Positions 56,481 through 64,000 of a stretch of 64,000 bases of DNA are shown piece after piece. Origin of the DNA: Micrasema longulum (Eukaryota > Arthropoda > Insecta > Trichoptera > Brachycentridae); contig JAGVSM010000488.1 of NCBI GenBank assembly GCA_022494885.1, positions 1 through 64,000 of the forward strand. The letters are read 5' to 3'. The notes under the pieces are model-generated. The model was not told the origin of the DNA and ran no database searches. It worked only from the letters and a program-made list of their open reading frames with translations. The position numbers and the translations under genes were made by a program. The stretch's first letter is position 1. Each line of letters opens with the position of its first letter.

Positions 56481-59400
56481 TGATAACAGTGACCGTAAAA
56501 ACCTACGCACTTATGTAATTTATTATTTTTTTAAATAAAAATTTCAAATCAAGCCACAACAATTTTTTTTTTCATAAGATTGTATTTCCAATAATTGTTA
56601 TGCAAAAATGAATATTAAACTCTTATTGACAAATTTCATAAGTACAAATTTAGGAACAATAAAAATAAGATAAGTGTTAATCTCAATAAAGTTACAAGGA
56701 ATTTCCTATAATCTAGAAACCAAGTTAAATGAAGGTATTAATTGCAAACAAAAATATGTATTAAGAATATTGCTAATTAAAAATGACTTTGTTTACTCCA
56801 ATATTGATTATTACAGTCAACAGTTTTAGGGTTAATAAGGATCACTGTACCATTGGGACAAATATAAATGACTTAAAATTATAGGTTACAATATGAATTT
56901 CAAACACGACAAAGTGAAGGAAAATACTCATTATAATGGAAACAGTTTCTACAGTGATGTAAACAAAGGCATTAACAATAATGAATAATATTGTAATATT
57001 GATAGTTTTATCAGTTTAATGAATGCTCAAAATATCCAAAAGATCAAATACATATTGTGCATTACTAAGTACAAAAAGAATTCAAAATTGAATTTACAAA
57101 AACGAGTAGTTAAATATAAACGTATCTTAACTATGCAACCAAAACTAACTGGTTTATACAATATAAATCTTTCGAGTTGTTTGTATATGAATGAAAAGGT
57201 TATTGTGAAAAATAACATTTAAAAAATATAATTATAAAATGCATACTTTTATGAAATATCTGTTTCCTGTAAAATTGCCCAGTTAAAAAAAAAGAGTACT
57301 TACAATTTTATCAGGCCTGAAATTTTCAGAGAAACTAATAAATTATGTTTACCATATTAAAATTAAAACGATTTTTTGTAACATGCAAATGTTTCTGAGC
57401 AAGAACATTTGAAATGAAAAAAAGTTATTTTATAAAAGAAAAACAGTGAACGGTGTTAAATGTTTGATATTCAGATACTCAAACACAATCACTAAAAAGG
57501 ACACCTGGTATCAGAGACTTTTATGAGTAGATAATACTGAAAAATGATTAAAAGGTGCCAAATCTCTCTCCAATAATAGGCAAATGTATTCGTCATATTA
57601 AATGTAGGTATGAGATATTTTTTATGAGAATAACTTTTAAATCTCACCTACTTAAGCTCTTTTAAGTTCACAAAACTGAAAAAATGGAAAATAGTTAAAC
57701 AAAGGCAGAATGGTGAATGTCACAAGTGGATAAAATGATCACAAACCAGTTAGTCAGTCATAGGATTGATAGACCTATAGACTTATATATATATATTCTC
57801 TTCTGAAATAAATTTTCGTGGATAACATTTTATAGGTTTATAATCATAAAATTGTTTTTTTTATATATATACTAAATGATTTTTACATTTTGAATAAAAC
57901 AAACCAACTTCAAAAAATCAAGATCCATACTGCGCCTACCTAACTAGTAAAGTTCAGTTGGCACAAAGAACTGGACACTTTCTTACAAGGAAGGGGAGAA
58001 TAATGTGCTCATAATCCTTCACAAACGTGTGTATTCCCATACTTTTCCAGTAAGTGATGAGGCACTAGATCCCGCGTTGATCGAGAAACAATTTTATTTT
58101 TGCTGATGAAAATTGGAATTTTGGAAAGACGAATCCTTATGTTATATAATTTTACTTTAAAACAACACTTATTTGTATAAAACATTCAAAAGTTTAAATA
58201 ATACAACAAAGCCTATCTAATTGACCCTGTTAAAATGCATGGTTTCTAGTATTTGTTATTGGAATGGTATTTTATATTTTAAGTTTCGATACATCTATAA
58301 AAGTCTGTAAAATTGTAAGCGTTTTTTAATAATCTACGGTTTTGTTTCCATCAAGAAAAATTTGTATCTTTCAGGATAAATCAAATGTATAAAATATCTA
58401 TCTATATTATGTCATGTGATTAGAAGATCAATTCAGTAAATGTCCATCTATTATGATTTAAGTTGCAGTATATGGTTTATTTGAACACAATCATTATTTT
58501 ACCACTATAAATTTATTGGGTGGGGTTATATTCTAAAATATAATAAGTACTATTACAGCTAATCGTAAGTAGTGGAGTTATTATTGAATAAAGCATAATT
58601 ATTGGAAATATTACTGTATCAAGTATGAGATTAAAAGCTGCTAATGCGTATTTCGTCATAGGTAAGAGGGGACATCGTCTTAAGAAAAAAATAGTACAAT
58701 TACATAGAAGATATGTAATGACCTATAAAAAATATCATAATATACGTTTTAATATATTAAGTCTTATGTGATGAAAAAAGCGGAAGAATTGATATAAATT
58801 GATCACATCTTCTAATAAGGCAAAACATTTATCTTATGCTATACTAAAATTATTATGTATGTATTATAGAAATGCTCTCTTAATGACAACACTAAATTAC
58901 TGATGTCACTGGTATAAAATTTTAAAACATAAATAGCAAAATATGGTACTAATGCAAAAGCACTTATCACTGATGTATCCTCTACTAAACCTAACAATAT
59001 TACTGGGCTAGTTCTTAGCTTAAACATTTGGTTGTCACACAAAGGGTATTTGCCTTTGAAAAAATAAAGAAAATAAATTAATAGAGAAATTTTCCGTTGT
59101 ACAAGATTAAATTAGACAGGTCTTAAGAAATCAATGGCAAGATTTTGAGGGATAAGAAAAGTTGAGGAAGCGTTCGAGCGGGTAACTTTTAAGTTTCAAG
59201 TGGCAAGAGAAGGAAGTCTTAGTATGGAAATAAAGCGCCATTGTTATAATATAGATTGCTAGAAATATTCATTAATAAGGAATAAATGTCGGTTGTTATT
59301 TAAAAAAATAAAAATTATAATATTCAATTACAATAATATTAAATAAATAATTTGAACACGGATTCAGAAATACAATCTCTGTTTACATAGTAGAAAATAA

Positions 59401-59806
59401 TTTCAATAGTTTGGACAATAAATACTATTTTCCCTGTAGTGCTTATTTATATTACACGATATTTGTACACGATATAATAACTGTGGCAACGTATCTCCGC
59501 ACCGAAAGTGGAACATTCCGAACTTCCATTGCTCATATTCTTATTCAAAAGGATCTTAAATTTAATGTGCACCTACTACGAGAATTCAGGAAATAGCACT
59601 AATCTAATATAATTATTACTTTAAATACAAGTCAAAATAATTTGACATTCTAAATCTAGAATATCACGCGTTTTTACCTCCAATAATGCATAAAGGCACA
59701 AATTAAATCACCCAACAGCTAATTCGATCTAATTAAGTACAAATCTTAAGTCATAATTTACTTATTAATTAATAATTGCAAGACCAAAATTTAATTTAGC
59801 CAAGAT

Positions 59807-60859
59807 TCATACGCACCCATACTCGTACCAAATGGCTGTTTCTTTTGAATTAGGTTTAACGCTTTTAGGTTCTTCCTGCTTCGCGTTTATTTCGAGTTGG
59901 GTGGTAATTTTATTGTCAACATTTTTAACTTCCTGCGTCTGTAGGGTCTGCCCTGCTCCATCTCCGATAACAGTGGAAATCCGGTTGTAGACGAGGAATG
60001 TCTTGGAAGTTTGCGGTTTCTCTGGCGAATCCTTTTTCGGTTCCGGTTCTGCATCCATAGGGGTGGATATGCTGGCTTGAGGATTGTCCTCAGCTAAGTA
60101 CACAGCTCTCCGAGAGCCGGCGCGACACAATGCGGCTGTGACATTAGTGTGAGAAGATTCCGGAGACTCGAAGCCTTGGAAGCTATTTCTGTGTCCACTA
60201 AGTAGAGTGCTGTTGAATTTATGGTTCTGCTGCTTCCTTCTCAGGGAGGCTCTGATGAGAGCGTCATCCCCGCCTCCGAGGGATCCGTGAAACGAACTGT
60301 GGGATAATTTTCTAGCAAAACTGTCGGAACTCTGTCTCGGTAATTCTAAACTGGATACTGACGGTGCCGCAGTCACGGTGTTGACATGATCATTGGCGGC
60401 TTTGGAAATGCTAAGTGCGTCAGAATTAGCGGAAGCCTCTTCGGAATTTCCGGGATCAGATTCTCCGGATTCCGACCCTTGGAGCGTAGGCTGAGATTGG
60501 CTTAGTTTAGAACTCTCATCCACACTCCACGAGCGGCGCCCGTGACGACTTGGAACTTTGTTGATTAAATCGGACCCGGCTTTGCGGACTCTCTTGACTA
60601 AATTAGATCCGAAGCTTTTCTTCTTCGGAGTACAGTTGTCCAACTTTCTGTAATGCTCCATAATTTTTTCTTCGAGTTTTTCTTTTTGGCGGCACAAGTT
60701 GTTTAACTTGTCAGCAAACATTTTCTCTTCCTGGTGGTAATGTTGTTTGTCTTCCCTAGAATGTGCTAGAAGTTCATGGTATTGGGTAAGAAGACAAGAT
60801 ACATGGTCCATTAGAGATCGACGATCGGCATCCAAGGTAACATTCATATGCATTAGCAT
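59807..60859 (-). CDS. Girdin: Girdin terminal exon, CT domain with C-terminal GCV
   Basis: Acceptor on minus TGCTTATTTTTCAG, phase 0; 350 codons. It opens MLMHMNVTLDADRRSLMDHV, then the conserved end of the coiled coil and a KKKSFG...KRVRK basic patch. Serine-rich segments follow (RRSWSVDESSKLSQSQPTLQ, SSDSFARKLSHSSFHGS) with several basophilic phospho-site patterns. The last residues WYEYGCV match the Gly-Cys-Val PDZ ligand known from Daple. I could not identify a G-alpha-binding motif with confidence. Confidence 0.9.
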   Translation of the reverse strand: MLMHMNVTLDADRRSLMDHVSCLLTQYHELLAHSREDKQHYHQEEKMFADKLNNLCRQKEKLEEKIMEHYRKLDNCTPKKKSFGSNLVKRVRKAGSDLINKVPSRHGRRSWSVDESSKLSQSQPTLQGSESGESDPGNSEEASANSDALSISKAANDHVNTVTAAPSVSSLELPRQSSDSFARKLSHSSFHGSLGGGDDALIRASLRRKQQNHKFNSTLLSGHRNSFQGFESPESSHTNVTAALCRAGSRRAVYLAEDNPQASISTPMDAEPEPKKDSPEKPQTSKTFLVYNRISTVIGDGAGQTLQTQEVKNVDNKITTQLEINAKQEEPKSVKPNSKETAIWYEYGCV

Positions 60860-63188
60860 CTGAAAAATAAGCATATAACTATATATAAAGTTATAACTTC
60901 ATTAAAAAATTAACAAGATGATTTTTTTTTAAACGAGTGATTGCTTCGATATGTTTTTATACAAATTGAAATAAATGTGTTAAAATAATGTTTACCTCAC
61001 ACCGTTGAGTGATTTTATTTAGCTCCAACTCCAATCCATTGGTTACATCTGTTCTAGTACTCAATTCACCAGACATTTCAGTATTCCTCAGCTTTAGTTG
61101 ACTCGCTTCAGTTCTAATGTTTCTATATTCTTCTTGAAGATGTCTGAACTCATTCTTCATCCTTTCGTTGGCGGAGAAAAGATTCCTAAAATCTTCCTTC
61201 AGCTTAGAATGTTCCTTCCTAAGATTTGTCAAGTTTCTGGATTCTATTTTCAAAGAGTCCACTTCTTCAGTCTGATCTTTCATTTTCTTTTGAAGAGTTG
61301 TATTTTCTTCCTTGAGTTCTCTGTTTTCAAGTTTGAAGTCTTTAACTGACGATTTGAGGACTTCTCTCTCCTTGATAAGAGATTCGTATTCGGAATTCAA
61401 CTGTTCGTGAAGAGATTGTAACGAATCTTGATCTTTGAGTAAGCTTTCGTACAATGTTTTTATCGATTCGAGTTGTTTAACTAAGTCTTCCTTTTCAGCT
61501 GCAAGTTGACTATTGGCCAGCTGGAGAGTTACTTGTTGCGAGGACAGAGAAGTGTTTTGGGAACTCAGAGTCGACGTAAGTACTTGAAGTTTAGCATTTT
61601 CTTCTTGGCATAGTTGGTATGAAGTTTGCAAGTTAGAGAGTTCGGAAGATATTTGTTCATATTGAGAATGGATGTTAGATTTCACATCACTTTGCTGTAA
61701 CTTATTACTGTCGCATACATTATTCTGACAAACACAATGGCCGGATCTACTCAATGGATCTTTATTAAGTTTACCACTAACATCGTCTATAACATTTTGA
61801 ATATCAACATTTTTCAAGATAATTTCTATGATGTCTTCTAAAACTACTTCACTGCGGACTATATCATTTGTGTTTAGTCCGAGTTTTTCAACACACGTTT
61901 TAACCTTTTCAGAGTGAACTTTTTGCTCTACAAGATCCTTTTGCAAAGCTTGAATAGTTTCCATGTCCATCATCCTTTGCGAAAGAAGTTCCTGAGATTT
62001 CTTTTCCACTTCTTGGATTTTTACAACTTGGGTTTTCATAGTATCCATTGTCTTTTGCAACAATTTGATTTCCTTACAAGCTGCCTCCTTATCTAGACTG
62101 AATGTATCCAGTGCGATATCTTTATTTTCCACAGTTTCCCGAAGTTTGACAATATCTTTAGTCATTGAATTATTATCTTTTTCTAAATGTGTAATTTTAT
62201 TTTGAAAATCTGTTACTTTAGTTTCTAGGACTTGAGATTTCTCGGCTTCTGGTTTCAAAATTTCAATTTCCTTAGTTTTGGCTTCAACGGATCTTTCCAG
62301 ATCTTCGGCTCTTCTTTGTATGGAGTCACAGAGCATTCTAATTTTTTGTTTATCATTAGTGACCGATTCTATGTGTTTATCTAATTCTTGAATTTTGTTT
62401 CTATCGGAATCCTTATCTATGTTTAATCTATCGATGTTATTTTTCTGGCTATCAATAGTATCCTGAAGCTTCCTGTTTTCTTCCAAAGCATTTTTGAAAA
62501 TATTTTCTAGTTCTGCATTTTGGAGATTGAGTCGATTGCAGTTTTCTTGGAGCTGTTCACATTTAAGGCTGAGCTTTTTCTTTTCTTTTTCCAAATCCAG
62601 AAACTTGTCACTCGATTCATGGAAGGATTGCTCCTTTAAACTTTCTATAGTTGACATCAACCTTTTATTTTCAAGCTCCAATTTCAAAGCTCTGGCTTGA
62701 GCATTGCTAGTTAACTGTTCGGAGAGACTATTATCCCCAGATTCAGAGCCCTGGAAACTTGAATCAAACTCTTCCTCCTGATTTTGATTACTAATATTTG
62801 AAGTGTTTAATGTTGTTTTAATGATGTACTGCAAATGAGTATTTTCCTCTACGAGTTCCTGGATCTTCTGTTGATTCATATCCCTTTCCTGTAATTTAAA
62901 TTAAATTGGTCAAACAAGGTAAAGTCAACGACCTATTGCAACATATAACATACAGGAAGAGCTGAACTCACAAGTGCGACATCATTTTCTCTCTGCTTCA
63001 TCTTCATGATCTCGTGTTGTAGGTCCATGCCCTTGTCAGCCCGACGCCGCGCCTGTAGGAGTTGTTCCTCCAGCATTTCTCTAGTCTCCAACAGGACCCG
63101 ATTGTCCTCACGCAGCTCTGTTTCCCTGGCCTTGTAGAACTCCATGTCTACCAGCTTTTCTCGGTACTTTTGTATTTCCATTTCCAGT
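59807..63188 (-). CDS. Girdin: Girdin/Daple (CCDC88) C-terminal two-thirds, 5' beyond window
   Basis: Three exons on minus: 63188-62972, 62888-60996 and 60859-59807 (TGA at 59809-59807), all GT-AG with matching phases, about 1,053 residues. The first ~720 residues are continuous coiled coil (Leu/Gln/Glu/Lys heptads). The block SLMDHVSCLLTQYHELLAHS, EDKQHYHQEEKMFADKLNNL and RQKEKLEEKIMEHY is shared with vertebrate Girdin and Daple. KKKSFGSNLVKRVRKA then fits the basic, phosphoinositide-binding stretch. The rest is Ser-rich and ends WYEYGCV. Family members link actin, dynein/microtubules, Akt and Dishevelled signalling through a HOOK domain, which here lies to the right of 64000. Could be annotated as CCDC88 homologue; the family call is firm, the exact paralogue name less so. 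Confidence 0.88.
60996..62888 (-). CDS. Girdin: Girdin large coiled-coil exon
   Basis: Acceptor on minus AATTTAAATTACAG, donor GAG|GTAAAC, 631 codons, phase 0 at both ends. Almost entirely heptad-patterned coiled coil (for example ALKLELENKRLMSTIESLKE near the start). A short non-coil insert around the middle (GHCVCQNNVCDSNK) holds three Cys and one His in a small space. The coil ends ...LEKLELNKITQRCE-like (ELELNKITQRCE) as in Girdin. Confidence 0.92.
62972..63188 (-). CDS. Girdin: Girdin coiled-coil exon (first in window)
   Basis: Acceptor on minus TTTCTTTGCATACAG; the first base completes a split codon (two bases in the unseen upstream exon). Reads LEMEIQKYREKLVDMEFYKA, LREDNRVLLETREMLEEQLL and MKMKQRENDVAL; donor CTT|GTGAGT. 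The L.D..F.K.R..EL.EDN..L.ET..MLE.QL pattern is the conserved Girdin/Hook-family coil just after the HOOK domain. Confidence 0.9.
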
Positions 63189-64000
63189 CTGTATGCAAAG
63201 AAAGTAAAAAAAAAAAAATGTATACATTTTTTAATTATTTATACTAAAAGATTTTGTGGGATTGGAATCTTTTTAAAATAAGGATCTGTATGAAAAACAA
63301 ATTTATAATGAGAAAAAACAATTAGATACTGTAAGTAAGGTATTTATATTATTATTTTGTCCCAATTTAACAATGGACCCATGTCCCTTGGAGTTGAAAC
63401 CGGTGATTTTTTAAGAGTTATAATTGTAAAATGCAAAATAAGTCAATTCGTGTAAATAAAATATTAAATTATATCCTTAAGCCTAGAGACTCCAAAACCA
63501 TGAAACTTTTTTTTAAAATGGGAATTACCATTATGCAATTAGACATTTTCTGACCTTACCAAATAAAAATGAGCTAAATCAATTTACAAAAAACCCCAAT
63601 TCTTAGAAAAGCATTGACAAATTAATAATTACATCCCATTAGCAATACAAGTAATGGAATTTAAATACACAAAAATGGTTAATTCATAGGCTTAATGAAT
63701 TTTTAAATTTCGTTTCCATAAAATTTATACTTACATTCGCGAGAAAATGCGTATTGATTATTTAAATACATTTTTTTAATTAAGCTAAGATTGGAGCTTT
63801 TCCTTTAAAAAAATCAATAGATGGAAGAATTGAAGAAATATGGATGTTCAAACATATAATGGCGAAGAGTGTGTAAATTAATAACTTGAGCCAATGACAT
63901 GGCATGGGCCAAGTAAATACTTAGACTTCTGTATTTCCTTTTCAAATAGGTCTTCCATATATAAAGTATTCTCAAAATTTTGAGCATGTCCTAATCTTAA
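63189..64000 (-). other. Girdin intron to window edge
   Basis: AT-rich, no exon recognised. A diverged reverse copy of family C lies at 63810-63960 (AAATATGGATGTTCAAACAT, CCAATGACATGGCATGGGCC, TACTTAGACTTCTGTATTTC). Confidence 0.6.

Larger units (their letters stand above)
54560..59806 (-). other. AT-rich DNA downstream of Girdin, possible long 3'UTR
   Basis: No coding frame of note on either strand. Read on minus, several AATAAA signals occur (for example near 58510, 58475 and 54648), so the transcript end cannot be fixed. Apart from a family C copy (55440-55640) and the Penelope pair (56185-56480) I see few repeats, which would fit a long UTR interrupted by insertions. This is inference only. 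Confidence 0.35.

Noticed and set aside
56948..57230. Opposed short frames near 57.1 kb as a small gene
   Set aside because: Lys/Asn/Ile-rich translations typical of AT-rich noncoding DNA.

Overview
This 64 kb window is animal nuclear DNA, almost certainly from an insect. Its genes are split by GT-AG introns, its introns and intergenic DNA are AT-rich, and it is dense in tRNA-derived SINEs, LINE tails, mariner, Harbinger and pogo-like elements and Penelope remnants. The repeat mix would suit a moth or butterfly, but I cannot prove the order from sequence alone. No bacterial, phage or CRISPR features are present.

Three protein-coding genes are supported. (1) Positions 7737-42832 (+) carry ten exons of a KDM3/JHDM2-type JmjC histone H3K9 demethylase. 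The amino end lies in exons not found here. The KDM3 cysteine-rich region, the C6 zinc finger and a complete JmjC domain with its HxD...H iron triad are present. Two GC-rich exons (7737-8486 and 39758-40061) each need a one-base frame correction. A 93-bp exon at 10818-10910 is deduced from splice sites and phase. (2) Positions 49285-51802 (+) hold a complete four-exon Taspase 1 (threonine aspartase) of 365 residues, including a 28-bp first coding exon. (3) The right end carries, on the minus strand, the last three exons seen (63188-59807) of a Girdin/Daple (CCDC88) protein: a long coiled coil, a basic stretch, a Ser-rich tail and a C-terminal Gly-Cys-Val like the PDZ ligand of Daple. Its HOOK-domain exons lie beyond the window.

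Layout: 1-7736 is upstream or 5' intron DNA with a 1.1 kb Harbinger-type element. Positions 8487-29274 hold two large Kdm3 introns full of transposon debris around the small exon at 10818. Positions 29275-42832 hold the remaining Kdm3 exons, with insertions in most of the larger introns. Positions 42833-43950 are the 3'UTR. Positions 43950-49284 are intergenic, with a Penelope inverted pair, LINE tails and a foldback element split by a LINE. Positions 51803-54560 are intergenic. Positions 54560-59806 are AT-rich DNA that may include a long Girdin 3'UTR.

Kdm3 and Taspase 1 are both chromatin-linked: one demethylates H3K9, the other is known to cleave MLL/Trithorax and TFIIA precursors. They lie head-to-tail 6.5 kb apart, but nothing in the sequence shows co-regulation. 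The less explained structure is in the repeats: inverted Penelope termini with a hammerhead-core-like string, a 345-bp near-perfect hairpin, an element with seven copies of a GGGTAATGGGAGC-like motif, and a GC-rich nested-stem element near 12.3 kb.
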